Positions 15,517-24,134 of a stretch of DNA of 64,000 nt are shown piece by piece. The translations under genes and the position numbers were made by a program. Numbering within the stretch: the first letter of the stretch is position 1; every line of letters begins with the position of its first letter. Under the pieces are notes generated by a model. The model did not search any database, was not told the DNA's origin, and worked only from the letters and a program-made list of their open reading frames with translations. Source of the stretch: Sphingobium soli (GTDB taxonomy: Bacteria > Pseudomonadota > Alphaproteobacteria > Sphingomonadales > Sphingomonadaceae); contig NZ_JAJGNP010000014.1 in NCBI RefSeq assembly GCF_020782245.1, positions 54,191 to 118,190 on the forward strand. Direction: 5' to 3'.

Positions 15517-18500
15517 TCACCCAGGATCGGCGAGAATGCGCCCAAGGATGTCGGCGGCGATGCTCACCGGAAGGAACACCCGTGTCCGGTACTGAATGAT
15601 CTCGGTGAAGCAGCCCAAGGATTTCAGCCAGGCGAGCTGATCCGACGGCGCCCCGACTATCTCGATGCGATGATTTCGGTTCACCATCGCGCGGCGGATC
15701 GTCATGGGGAATGGGCGGGCAACATCAACGCTTCGACCGGAATGGGCCGATTTGATGATGTCCGAGGGCGGCAGGTTCTCGGCGCGATCGATGCCGAGCT
15801 TGGTGAAAAGCTGGACAACGTGCTCGTCGAAAACGAGGCGGCCGAGCCAGCTATTTCCCGCTTTGTCAGCGATGCGGTTGACCACCAGATGATCGCTGGG
15901 CAGCGCCGACCAGATCGGCAGAAGCAAGCCGGTCGCGAGGCGGATCGTCTCGGTGTCGACCTTGTTCGCCGCTTCATCGGCTTCGGCCTGCCATTTCGCG
16001 CAGAAGGCGTCCCGATCGACTATTTTCCAGGCGCTCTCGAAGAGCTCATGCTCGCGGATATATTCCCGCCGGGTCGGCCTCGTCAGCTCGAAGCGCGGGA
16101 TCGGCGTTCCGTCCTTCTCCTCCATGAGCGCTCGGGCGCGGGTCTGCAGCGCGACCATCCCCGACCTGGCGTTGAGCAGAAATACGGCGGTGCTATCGCT
16201 GTCGGCGATACGCAGCACGCGCTCCAAGGTGACAGGGGTCCGCCGCCGCGCGATCTCGATGGTCAGCAAGTGCGACGTCGCCCCGCTGACCGGGTCGGTC
16301 CGGAGCAGTGTGTCGTCGATCAAGGTGGCGGAATCGACGAGGATCGTCTCGACACCGACATCGAGCCGGCCAGCCTCCCTCGCCGCCGATACCCGTGTCT
16401 CGACCAGGGACAGAAACTCATCGAAGATGCTGTTCTGCAGGCCGATGGGAAGCGCGAGGATGCGATTTAGCCATCGCTGGATGGGCGGCAGTTCCTCTTT
16501 CAGGACGCCGTCCTTGTCGCAGAGCTCGAGACCGGTCCGATCCTCGAATTCCGAATGCGAGATGCTCTTGAGCTTGCCATCGACCAGCAAGTGGAACCAC
16601 GTCACCAGCGCAGCGCAAGCATATTCGCTCTCCAGATTATCAGCCGGGTCGAAGAGATTCTGACCGCCGGTCTGGCGCTGACCCCGTGTGAGTGCGCCGA
16701 GGCTGTCGAGCCGCCTCGCAATCGTGCTGGTGAAGCGGAGTTCGCCTTTGCAGTCGGTCGTGACGGGCCGGAACAGTGGCGTGCTCGCCTGATGGGTCCG
16801 ATGGGTTCGGCCAAGGCCCTGAATGGCGCGGTCCGCGCGCCAGCCCGGCTCGAGCAACAGATGGACGCGTTGCTCCTGGTTCGGCACGTCCATTGATGCG
16901 TGATAGGATCGCCCCGTCCCGCCGGCGTCCGAGAAAATGAGGACGCGCTTCAGCCCCTGCATGAAGGCCGCGGCCTCGGCCTGACTGGTACGGGTCGAAC
17001 GGGTTTCCAGCTTCTGCCGGCCGTCGCCCGTCGAGATTAGGCGTTTTGTCCGCCCAGTGACTTCCGCGACACGATCATGCCCGAAATGCTCCAGGATGCC
17101 GTCGAGCGCCGACATGATCGGCGGCAATGCGCAAAGATGCTCGATCATCAGCGCGCGGGCAGCTTCGGCTTCGGGATTGTAGACGGGATTACCCGTCTCG
17201 TCCGTCATCGGCTCGGAGCGCTGCGTGCCTGTGTCGTCGGTGAAGACGCGCATTTGGCGAGTAGGGAAAGCGCGCTCGAGATAATCGATGACATATTCAC
17301 GAGGGCTGAGGTCGATTTCGAGGTCGACGCGCTCATCCGGGCTGAGCATGCCCAATCGCCGGTCGAGGATGGACTCGGCCGTCGTCACCAGTTGAAGCAC
17401 CACCGACTGGCCCGCCATAAGATGCTCGCCGACCGCGGCGATGACCGTTGGCAGCTTCATCGAAAGCAGCACCTGGCCGAAGAAACGCTGCTTGGTGGAC
17501 TCGAAGCGCGAGCGGGCCGATGCCTTCGCCCCGCTATTCAAAGTGGTGTTCTCGAGACCATCGACGACGCCGGTGAGTTCCAGGGCTTTTTCCATGTTCC
17601 GGTGGATGATGGACCAGGCATTGGCGTAAGTGTCGTAGATCTCGATCTGCGCGGGCGTCAGTTCGTGCCGCAGGATCTCATATTCGACACCGGCGAAGCT
17701 CAGCGCTCGCGCCATGTAGAGCCCAGTCGCCTTGAGATCGCGTGCGACCAATTCCATGGCGGCGATCCCGCCCTGGCGAATGCTGGAGATGAATTGCTCG
17801 CGATTGGCGAACGCCGTCTCCGGTCCCCAGAGCCCGAGCCGCACGGCATAGGCAAGGTTGTTGACCTCGGACGCCCCCGTCGCAGAGGCGTAGAGGATCC
17901 GCGCGGCGGGCAGATGGTTCTGGAGCCGAACGCCGCTGATGCCCTGTTGCGATCCCTCCTTGGCTCCGAGTGCGCCCTCGCCTCCTGCGACACCGCCCAT
18001 CTCGTGCGCTTCGTCGAAGGCGATGACGCCGTCGAAATCGGCGCCGGCCCAGTCGATGATCTGCTTCAGCCGGCTATGTTCCCCGCGCATCGATCGAAGG
18101 GTCGGATAGGTGACCAGAAGGACGCCCTGGTCAAGCCTGATGGGTTCGTCGATCTTCCAGTTCGATATGGGCTGAATGTCACCGGCGAGCCCGCCGAGGG
18201 CCGTCCAATCACGGCGAGCATCTTCGAGGAGGGGCGCGTTCTTGGTGACCCAGATATTGCGACGCCGCCCCTGAAGCCAGTTGTCAAGAATGGCGGCCGC
18301 GATTTGGCGACCCTTGCCTGCCCCGGTTCCGTCCCCGAGGAAGAAACCCTTTCGGTAGCCGCGGCCCTCCTCCGAGATAACGAGGCCGACACCATCCTTG
18401 TCCGGTGCGAAGCGCCCAGGGATCGTCTGAGCCCAGGCATGGCCGGCGTAAACGACGGTTTCGAGCTGGGAGGCCGAGAGCAAACGCTCTGTGACAGTCC

Positions 18501-19740
18501 GCTCCGGCAGCGAAGGGACGTAATCGGGGATCGGCGCTGGGATTGATCCCATGGCAACGGATTCGACGAGCGCAGTCGGGTGTTCGCCGGCTTTGTCGAA
18601 AACCAGGCGGCTTGGCCGATAGGGCAGATAGACGCCGGTCTGTTCGAGCAGCGGCGCCGGGGTTTCGAGCCTGGTGTAAGCAACCGGCAAGACATGGTTG
18701 CGCACGGCAGCGTGAAAGGCCCGGGGCATGGGCTTGGCGCTTTTGACCGCTCTGAAGAGCGAGATGCCTCCGCCCCGCTTCGGCGCGGGTGCCGGCTGAT
18801 CTGCGACAAGGGACAGGCGAGGTGTCACGGTGAGAACGTCGAGCAGTTCCGCGATTGATCCACCCTGGATGACTTCTGGTGCGAGCCTGCCGGCGACCTT
18901 GTCGATGACGAAGATTCGCACGTCGATAGACGTGCCGTGTTTGAGATAGCAGCCTTCAAGTCGAACAGAGGCTTGCACTGTCGATCCGCGAAGGACGGTC
19001 TCGTAGTGGTCGCGCATTCGGGTGGTCGGTCCGAACCAGTCGGGCATGATGGCAACGAGGCGGCCCCCAGTCTGCAATCGGCGAAGTGCAGCCTGAAGAT
19101 GCCGAACGGCCGCAAGATCATCGACGCCGCGGCCGAGCGACCGCGAAAACGGCGGATTCATGAGGATCAGGGAAGGACGCGGTGCGTCGCCAAGAGCAGC
19201 ATCAAGAATCGCCCCATCATGGCCGGTGATCGTTGCGCCGGGGAAAACGCCGTGCAGGCGATCGCGGCGGATCGGATCGAGCTCGTTGAGATGCAGCGAT
19301 CGATGAGCCCCAAGCTGTGCAACGAGCAAACCGTTGCCGGCGCTGGGCTCGAGAATGACGTCATCCTGCCGGACATCTGCGAGCAGAATCGCGACGGCCG
19401 CAATGTCGACAGGAGTCGAGAATTGCTGCCATTCGATCTGGTCTTCGCTCCGCACGGTCTGAGTGGGGAGGCGCTGCGCGAGGTCAATCCGCGCGGCGAC
19501 ATCGGCGAGGCTGGCCAGAGGCGCCAATGATCCACGGAGATGAAGGGCGAGTGCGTGCTCTAGCACCTCGAAGCTTGAGCGCTGCGTCCAGCGTCCTTCG
19601 GCATCAGTTCCGCCGAACGCCTGCACCATCGCCCGATTGAGATGTTGACGGGTGACCGGCTCGCCTGACGCCAGTTGGGATAGAAGGATGTGCGCAGCGG
19701 CACGGTCGCCGCGCTCGGCGGTCTGAAAAAGGTCGGTCAT
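15517..19740 (-). CDS. Strawberry-notch-like helicase fused to an N6-adenine methylase-like domain
   Basis: The 1,407-residue protein starts with a methylase-like domain: EPSAGNG at 131-137 (SAM motif I) and NPPF at 195-198 (motif IV). A SNF2-like ATPase follows, with Walker A GDGTGAGKGRQ at about 469-479 and DEAHEMG at 576-582. The C-terminal half has the strawberry-notch block (RAIQGLGRTHRTHQAS). Such proteins are common on alphaproteobacterial plasmids and phages; their role is not established, but remodelling or modifying plasmid DNA is the usual guess. I chose the ATG at 19740 because AGGAG precedes it at nine bases; an in-frame start 42 bases earlier lacks this. Confidence 0.88.
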   Translation of the reverse strand: MTDLFQTAERGDRAAAHILLSQLASGEPVTRQHLNRAMVQAFGGTDAEGRWTQRSSFEVLEHALALHLRGSLAPLASLADVAARIDLAQRLPTQTVRSEDQIEWQQFSTPVDIAAVAILLADVRQDDVILEPSAGNGLLVAQLGAHRSLHLNELDPIRRDRLHGVFPGATITGHDGAILDAALGDAPRPSLILMNPPFSRSLGRGVDDLAAVRHLQAALRRLQTGGRLVAIMPDWFGPTTRMRDHYETVLRGSTVQASVRLEGCYLKHGTSIDVRIFVIDKVAGRLAPEVIQGGSIAELLDVLTVTPRLSLVADQPAPAPKRGGGISLFRAVKSAKPMPRAFHAAVRNHVLPVAYTRLETPAPLLEQTGVYLPYRPSRLVFDKAGEHPTALVESVAMGSIPAPIPDYVPSLPERTVTERLLSASQLETVVYAGHAWAQTIPGRFAPDKDGVGLVISEEGRGYRKGFFLGDGTGAGKGRQIAAAILDNWLQGRRRNIWVTKNAPLLEDARRDWTALGGLAGDIQPISNWKIDEPIRLDQGVLLVTYPTLRSMRGEHSRLKQIIDWAGADFDGVIAFDEAHEMGGVAGGEGALGAKEGSQQGISGVRLQNHLPAARILYASATGASEVNNLAYAVRLGLWGPETAFANREQFISSIRQGGIAAMELVARDLKATGLYMARALSFAGVEYEILRHELTPAQIEIYDTYANAWSIIHRNMEKALELTGVVDGLENTTLNSGAKASARSRFESTKQRFFGQVLLSMKLPTVIAAVGEHLMAGQSVVLQLVTTAESILDRRLGMLSPDERVDLEIDLSPREYVIDYLERAFPTRQMRVFTDDTGTQRSEPMTDETGNPVYNPEAEAARALMIEHLCALPPIMSALDGILEHFGHDRVAEVTGRTKRLISTGDGRQKLETRSTRTSQAEAAAFMQGLKRVLIFSDAGGTGRSYHASMDVPNQEQRVHLLLEPGWRADRAIQGLGRTHRTHQASTPLFRPVTTDCKGELRFTSTIARRLDSLGALTRGQRQTGGQNLFDPADNLESEYACAALVTWFHLLVDGKLKSISHSEFEDRTGLELCDKDGVLKEELPPIQRWLNRILALPIGLQNSIFDEFLSLVETRVSAAREAGRLDVGVETILVDSATLIDDTLLRTDPVSGATSHLLTIEIARRRTPVTLERVLRIADSDSTAVFLLNARSGMVALQTRARALMEEKDGTPIPRFELTRPTRREYIREHELFESAWKIVDRDAFCAKWQAEADEAANKVDTETIRLATGLLLPIWSALPSDHLVVNRIADKAGNSWLGRLVFDEHVVQLFTKLGIDRAENLPPSDIIKSAHSGRSVDVARPFPMTIRRAMVNRNHRIEIVGAPSDQLAWLKSLGCFTEIIQYRTRVFLPVSIAADILGRILADPG

Positions 19741-19787
19741 TTGGGAATCTCCTGCGCGGCTGCATCTGTCGCAGCGACACACCCTCG

Positions 19788-19806
19788 ATCCCCCTCCCCT
19801 CTCTCC
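19788..19806 (-). repeat. Purine-rich junction repeat, copy 5
   Basis: The coding strand reads GGAGAGAGGGGAGGGGGAT, between the toprim gene stop and the methylase-helicase start. Confidence 0.65.
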
Positions 19807-19815
19807 GCCCCGGGA

Positions 19816-20661
19816 TCAGGTCCGGCAGTGCGCGTCGAGGAACTTTGCCCAATCCTTGAAAGCCGGCGGCGGCGGGTCGCGGCGGATGATGAGCCCGGGA
19901 CGGGCATATTTCGCTTCGGCGGACGCCGCGGCGCGACGCCCTTCTGGATCATTGTCCTCTGCGATCAGCAGGGTCGTAATGCCGGGTGGAATGACCAGTT
20001 GATCGAGCCGCCTGGCGCCAAGTGAGGCCCAGCAGGGGATGTCCTTGATGCGGGTGTAGGCGCCGGCAGTCTCGAAACCTTCGGCGATCGCCAGCGTCTC
20101 GCCCCCTGCCCGGCCCCGCCATGCGCCTGTCCCAGGCACGCCGAGCATGACTTTTCGGAGGCACTTCGCTGTCGCAGGGTCGAGAAAGTTGCGCTGGATC
20201 GCGACGAGCTGCCGGATCTCGCGAACAGCAATCAGCAAAGCCGGTCGATAAACGGTTTTCGGCTTCGGGAGGTATGGGCAGCGCGAATGGAAGCGCACGT
20301 CGGCAGGCGCTGGCAACAAGTTGCGTCGCTCAAGATAGCGCTCGGCCAGCGTCCCTTTGACGCCAACGGCCTGCTCCCAGATGCGCGAGACATTGGCGCT
20401 GCCTTGCGGTCGATCCTGTTCCGGTATTGCATAATGTTGGCCGGTTCGAACCCGACGCAATTCCCGCAGAACATCATCGCGTGCGCAACCCGCGAAGCAC
20501 GTCACCAGAATGCCGCGGTCACCTTGGCGGATCGAAAGACTTGGATCGTTGTCGCCATGTGCCGGGCAACGGGCCATAGCCCTGTAGCCGGTCCAGGTGC
20601 CGCCAAGAGCGCCTACGAGGTCAACAAGTTCCTGGGTCGGTCGTTTGGCCGTGAGTGGCAT
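19816..20661 (-). CDS. Toprim-domain DNA primase-like protein
   Basis: The 281-residue protein has a CHC2-type zinc finger at its N-terminus (C32, H35, C55, C59 in RCPAHGDNDPSLSI and VTCFAGC) and a toprim domain at 185-250 with AIAEGFETAGA around E194 and IAEDNDPEGR with D236 and D238. This is the domain layout of plasmid and phage primases. It would make primers for plasmid replication. AGGAGG precedes the ATG at 20661 by seven bases. It lies between repA and the methylase-helicase gene. Confidence 0.85.
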   Translation of the reverse strand: MPLTAKRPTQELVDLVGALGGTWTGYRAMARCPAHGDNDPSLSIRQGDRGILVTCFAGCARDDVLRELRRVRTGQHYAIPEQDRPQGSANVSRIWEQAVGVKGTLAERYLERRNLLPAPADVRFHSRCPYLPKPKTVYRPALLIAVREIRQLVAIQRNFLDPATAKCLRKVMLGVPGTGAWRGRAGGETLAIAEGFETAGAYTRIKDIPCWASLGARRLDQLVIPPGITTLLIAEDNDPEGRRAAASAEAKYARPGLIIRRDPPPPAFKDWAKFLDAHCRT

Positions 20662-20687
20662 AGGACTACCTCCTGCTCGGTAGCCAC

Positions 20688-20706
20688 ATCCCCCCTTCCC
20701 TCTTTC
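20688..20706 (-). repeat. Purine-rich junction repeat, copy 6
   Basis: The coding strand reads GAAAGAGGGAAGGGGGGAT, 26 bases before the toprim start. A small hairpin (CAGCGC/GCGCTG, 20706-20720) lies just upstream. Confidence 0.65.
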
Positions 20707-20825
20707 AGCGCATGGCGCTGTGACCCGGACCTATCAACGATGAGGGTCGGCGCGCTCACGTTGATCGCTTCATCGGGCACGACTCGGGCTCGTTCGCAGG
20801 CGACGAACGGCTCGGACATCATCGG

Positions 20826-22130
20826 TCAATCGTCAGGCCGGTTCTTCCGCCGATCCGCATATTTGATCACGAAGGCCTCCCAGAGCCGCATCCATTCGGT
20901 GTCGGTCCGGGGCCTCTTGATATCGGCGAATCCCTTGCGGAATGCGTTGGCCATATCGTCGACTGACCAAGGATGGCCCTTAGTGAGACCGACACTCCGA
21001 AACGCCTGTTCGCGGTCGCCATAGGAAAGCGTTCCCGGCGGGAATGCGTGAAGCGGTTCGTCTGATTTCGCTGCGGGTTTCGTTGCCTGCGGAACGGTGC
21101 GAACCGATGATCTCGGTGCCGTTTCGACGCCTGGCGCCCCAACAAGTCGCAAATGGGGTCCGACCAATTTACGCTCCATCGGCGCTGGAGACGGATGAAG
21201 GACCACCTTCCTGCCGGAGAGATCGACGTTCGCGTTGGGATAAACCGCCGAGACGAGCTGCATCGTCTCCCGCACCGTTTGACGAAAGCGCTTGCTGTCA
21301 GCCTCGTTGCCGAGGTGCTTTGCCAGTTGATCCCAAGAAATGATCTGCCCCTTGTCGGAGCCGATCCGTGGGAGGCGATAGGCAAGATAGGTATAGAGAT
21401 CGAGCGCCGTTGGCGTCCCTTTAAGCTCCCGGATCGCTACTTCGTTTAATGGGACAGCGTGCTCGATAAGGTGACTGTAGAAGACCTCCGACATACGGAT
21501 TTCCCGCGCGAAGGTGCCGTTCTTGTCGAGTGAACCAGCATATTCATTTGAGATCTTCACATCGCGGACCGCAAAGGCGTTGTCGTCCGTTTCGGTGCCA
21601 TCCCAGCGAATCTGCCACTCGCACGCCAGCAAGCGGTCGACCTGTTCGCGCATCAGATTTGCGGTGCCACGGGGGCCATAGGACACCGTTTGATAGCCAA
21701 GCCGCCGCATCCATTCCGTGAAGTTGCGGCCGAGATAGACGTCGCGCGAACGCTTCATTACCGCCTGTGAAAGCAGATAGATGAGCGCAACCCTGGGATA
21801 GGCCCCATATGGAACACCCAGGCTTCTCATGACCGACTTGCCATCGATATTTTGAAGAACCGGCCGAGGGTTGATTGCCAGCGCGTACTTGCCGTCTTCC
21901 CGGATAATCGGGAGCGTGTCGTCCTTCGGGCGCTTGGTCGGGAGCGACATGGCGCAAAGCGCGGAATGGAGAAATGCCGGGACAGGCTCTTCGTCGTGGA
22001 CTCGCAGGAAGGCGTCGAGCGTCAATTGGGTTCCGGCAGTGGAGGCAAGCTTCCGGACATTCTCTGCACCGCCATCGATCATGGCGAGTGCATATTGGTG
22101 CCCAATCGGCCTATGCTGATCTCCGTTCAT
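20826..22130 (-). CDS. repA: Plasmid replication initiator RepA
   Basis: The 434-residue protein resembles the plasmid RepA (RepA_C-type) family: ALINP-like core with YGAYPRVALIYLLSQAVMK, LGRNFTEWMRRLG, REQVDRLLACEW and TALDLYTYLAYRLPRI, followed by the winged-helix-type SWDQLAKHLG, then a disordered Pro/Ser linker (about 320-370) and a C-terminal helical end. RepA binds iterons to start replication; eight copies of a 16-bp repeat lie around and within this gene. It starts with ATG at 22130, on the side facing the iterons. One of the eight repeats lies inside the gene at 21103. Confidence 0.85.
   Translation of the reverse strand: MNGDQHRPIGHQYALAMIDGGAENVRKLASTAGTQLTLDAFLRVHDEEPVPAFLHSALCAMSLPTKRPKDDTLPIIREDGKYALAINPRPVLQNIDGKSVMRSLGVPYGAYPRVALIYLLSQAVMKRSRDVYLGRNFTEWMRRLGYQTVSYGPRGTANLMREQVDRLLACEWQIRWDGTETDDNAFAVRDVKISNEYAGSLDKNGTFAREIRMSEVFYSHLIEHAVPLNEVAIRELKGTPTALDLYTYLAYRLPRIGSDKGQIISWDQLAKHLGNEADSKRFRQTVRETMQLVSAVYPNANVDLSGRKVVLHPSPAPMERKLVGPHLRLVGAPGVETAPRSSVRTVPQATKPAAKSDEPLHAFPPGTLSYGDREQAFRSVGLTKGHPWSVDDMANAFRKGFADIKRPRTDTEWMRLWEAFVIKYADRRKNRPDD
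21103..21118 (-). repeat. Iteron copy inside repA, reverse orientation
   Basis: The minus strand reads CACCGAGATCATCGGT, identical to the iteron at 22250 and one base from that at 22388. It lies within the coding sequence of repA, about 340 codons after the start. Confidence 0.75.
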
Positions 22131-22249
22131 TGTTCCGCCCTTCCCCGAATCTCCGGGGTCTGTGATGGCGCTGTCTCAACAGGTTTGGGTTTCGAAATCA
22201 ACCCTGTTGGCAGTTTTGGCGGGAAATCAGGGGTGAGAGTTGCAATTCG

Positions 22250-22265
22250 ACCGATGATCTCGGTG
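22250..22265 (-). repeat. Iteron, reverse orientation, upstream of repA
   Basis: The minus strand reads CACCGAGATCATCGGT. It lies 120 bases upstream of the repA ATG, where an operator for RepA autoregulation would be expected. It points opposite to the main cluster. Confidence 0.75.
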
Positions 22266-22294
22266 CCGCTTTTGCCGAATCGCCCCTTCCCACT

Positions 22295-22332
22295 TTCAAA
22301 AATCGAAATTTTGAAGCCGATTCGCGAATCGG
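22295..22332. repeat. Two palindromes in the origin region
   Basis: TTCAAAA/TTTTGAA (22295-22315) is AT-rich, and CCGATTCGCGAATCGG (22317-22332) is a perfect 16-bp palindrome. They lie between repA and the iteron cluster; the AT-rich one could be part of the melting region or a repA control site. Confidence 0.6.
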
Positions 22333-22364
22333 ATTGATTCAGGGATTCATGTAATAGGTATGCG

Positions 22365-22444
22365 CTCCGAGATCATCGGTCTGTTGGCACCGAGATCATT
22401 GGTAGGACGCACCGAGATCATCGGAAGGTACTGAGATCATCGGT
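22365..22444 (+). repeat. Iteron cluster (four direct repeats)
   Basis: Four 16-bp units of the form CNCCGAGATCATCGGT start at 22365, 22388, 22410 and 22429, spaced 23, 22 and 19 bases. The last two differ at one or two positions (CACCGAGATCATCGGA and TACTGAGATCATCGGT). Near-22-bp spacing places them on one face of the helix, as expected for RepA binding. They form the core of the replication origin with the DnaA box next to them. Confidence 0.85.
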
Positions 22445-22446
22445 AT

Positions 22447-22455
22447 TTATCCACA
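22447..22455 (+). promoter_or_regulatory. DnaA box
   Basis: TTATCCACA is a perfect match to the DnaA box consensus and starts three bases after the fourth iteron. Its place beside the iterons supports oriV here. Confidence 0.7.
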
Positions 22456-22508
22456 GGGCATCGCTCGGTGCAGCCGGACGCAGCAAGTTTTCGGAAAGCT
22501 TGCACCGA

Positions 22509-22524
22509 CTCGGAGATCATCGGT
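22509..22524 (+). repeat. Outlying iteron copy
   Basis: CTCGGAGATCATCGGT differs at one base from the unit at 22365. It lies 80 bases beyond the cluster, toward parA. Confidence 0.7.
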
Positions 22525-22570
22525 GCGTCTCTACCAGGGCGCATTGGCATTACCTTGAAATCCGAAACGG

Positions 22571-22586
22571 CTCGGAGATCATCGGT
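22571..22586 (+). repeat. Outlying iteron copy near parA
   Basis: CTCGGAGATCATCGGT is identical to the copy at 22509. It lies about 87 bases before the parA start and might link replication to parAB expression. Confidence 0.7.
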
Positions 22587-22638
22587 AAAGTTGTAAGTTC
22601 GATGGCCAAATCGTTGCTCGAAACTGCCAACGTCGCTA

Positions 22639-22660
22639 TTGTGGGCCATCAAACCCACAA
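22639..22660. promoter_or_regulatory. Inverted repeat before parA, candidate ParA operator
   Basis: TTGTGGG and CCCACAA pair around eight bases, ending 12 bases before the parA ATG. ParA proteins with an N-terminal HTH often repress their own operon through such a site. Confidence 0.5.
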
Positions 22661-22672
22661 AAGCGGAATCTC

Positions 22673-23875
22673 ATGGCCACTGATCCCACAAATGTCCCCG
22701 CCGATGACCTTCTGGAAGGTGGCCTGGATGTGCTTCACCGTAAAGCGCTCACGATCCTCAAGCGGATCCGCGACAGCGCGGTCGATCCAGAGACAGGGCA
22801 GAAGCGAGCCCCCACCTTCCCTATCTCCAAGGCTGCATCACTTGTCGGACGCACCGCGTCGGCGATCCGAGAAGCTGAACGCGACGGGCGTTTGCCGGAG
22901 CGTGGGCGGACGGCTTCCGGTCATCGCGTCCAATATACGCTCGAAGAACTCGATCATATGCGTGAGGTGTTCGGAACGCGTCCGTGGCGCAGCCCGGAAG
23001 ATCCACCCGCCATTCTCTCGGTCTGCAATTTCAAGGGCGGTGTCGGCAAGTCCACGATCGCGCTGCACCTGGCTCAGCACTTCGCGATCAACGGCTATCG
23101 TGTGCTGTTTATCGACTGCGACAGCCAAGCTTCATCGACAATGATGTTCGGCTACCGACCAGACGTCGATCTGGAGGAGGACGACACGCTCTATGGGCAT
23201 TTCCATAACCCGGAATTGCTGGGTGTGCGAAAGATCATTCGGAAGACCCACTTCCATGGGCTCGATCTGATCCCTGCGAATTTGCGGCTCTACAATCTCG
23301 AATACGAGATCGCCGGCTACCTCGCGCGCAATCAGAACCTGAACATCATCGACCTGATCGCCGAGGCCATCGACTCGGTGGTAGAAGATTACGATGTGGT
23401 GATCATGGATCCGCCTCCAGCACTCGGCATGGTCTCCATGGCGGTCCTTCAAGCAGCCAATGCGATGGTGATCCCCGTGCCGCCAAGCCTGGTCGACTTC
23501 GCATCGACGGTGTCGTTTATCGACATGGCGAAGACCACGATGAAGCAGCTCGAGCAGCTCGCGGGGAGGGGGCGCCCGGCTTACAATTTCATCCGTCTCG
23601 TCGGCAGCCGGGTCGACGACAGCAAGTCGATGCATCGTGAGATACTTTCGATGATGCGGAGCGTTTTCGGAGGCTCAATGTCTTCTTCGGTGATGGTCAC
23701 CAGTGCGGAGATCGACAATGCCAGCTCGCGGATGAAGACGGTCTTTGAACTGGAAAAGCCCGTCACTTCGCACGAGGTTTACAACCGGTGCATGAGGCAT
23801 CTGAATGAGGTTTGCCGAGACATCGAAGAAGACGTTTTGCGGACCTGGCCGAGCCGGGCAGGGGGGCAGCTTTGA
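22673..23875 (+). CDS. parA: ParA partition ATPase
   Basis: The 400-residue ParA has an N-terminal DNA-binding domain at about 50-100 (ISKAASLVGRTASAIREAER, MerR-like HTH) and the deviant Walker A KGGVGKST at 121-128, Walker A' FIDCD at 146-150 and VIMDPPPALG as Walker B. The N-terminal domain makes it a type Ia or RepABC-like ParA that also represses its operon. It drives plasmid segregation with ParB on the parS sites that follow. The start is the ATG at 22673. Confidence 0.93.
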   Translation: MATDPTNVPADDLLEGGLDVLHRKALTILKRIRDSAVDPETGQKRAPTFPISKAASLVGRTASAIREAERDGRLPERGRTASGHRVQYTLEELDHMREVFGTRPWRSPEDPPAILSVCNFKGGVGKSTIALHLAQHFAINGYRVLFIDCDSQASSTMMFGYRPDVDLEEDDTLYGHFHNPELLGVRKIIRKTHFHGLDLIPANLRLYNLEYEIAGYLARNQNLNIIDLIAEAIDSVVEDYDVVIMDPPPALGMVSMAVLQAANAMVIPVPPSLVDFASTVSFIDMAKTTMKQLEQLAGRGRPAYNFIRLVGSRVDDSKSMHREILSMMRSVFGGSMSSSVMVTSAEIDNASSRMKTVFELEKPVTSHEVYNRCMRHLNEVCRDIEEDVLRTWPSRAGGQL

Positions 23876-23881
23876 GCAGCA

Positions 23882-23897
23882 GTTGCCACGTGGCAAC
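23882..23897. promoter_or_regulatory. parS-like site 1
   Basis: GTTGCCACGTGGCAAC is a perfect 16-bp palindrome, seven bases after the parA stop. Three identical copies lie between parA and parB, the place of a partition centromere. Confidence 0.85.
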
Positions 23898-23951
23898 AGC
23901 GGGCAATTGTTCGCCGTCTATGGGGCTGAAATCTGCTAAGAATGATGCGTT

Positions 23952-23967
23952 GTTGCCACGTGGCAAC
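23952..23967. promoter_or_regulatory. parS-like site 2
   Basis: Identical 16-bp palindrome, 70 bases after the first. Confidence 0.85.
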
Positions 23968-24065
23968 CGAGCAAGGAAAGCGTTTATAAACAGTATCATG
24001 AGCCAAATTCCAGGATCAGTTTTCCCTCAGAAAAGGGGAGCCGAAGGCGAGGCGAATTTCGGTTT

Positions 24066-24081
24066 GTTGCCACGTGGCAAC
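24066..24081. promoter_or_regulatory. parS-like site 3
   Basis: Identical 16-bp palindrome, 114 bases after the second and 54 bases before the parB start. ParB bound here could also affect parB expression. Confidence 0.85.
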
Positions 24082-24134
24082 AGACCAACAAATCGGGTCT
24101 CCAAGATGCCGGAAATTCGAGTAGGAGCGAGCCG

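Larger units (their letters stand above)
22131..22672. other. Plasmid origin region (oriV) between repA and parA
   Basis: This 542-base gap holds no gene. It contains seven of the eight iterons, one DnaA box and three palindromes. It separates repA (leftward) from parA (rightward), so it must also contain two divergent promoters, which I cannot place with confidence. Confidence 0.75.

Noticed and set aside
13951..16470. Long plus-strand frame of 839 codons
   Set aside because: It lies antisense to the second ParB-like gene and the methylase-helicase gene, both of which have clear family motifs. High GC makes long antisense frames common.
17077..18546. Plus-strand frame of 489 codons
   Set aside because: It is antisense to the methylase-helicase gene.
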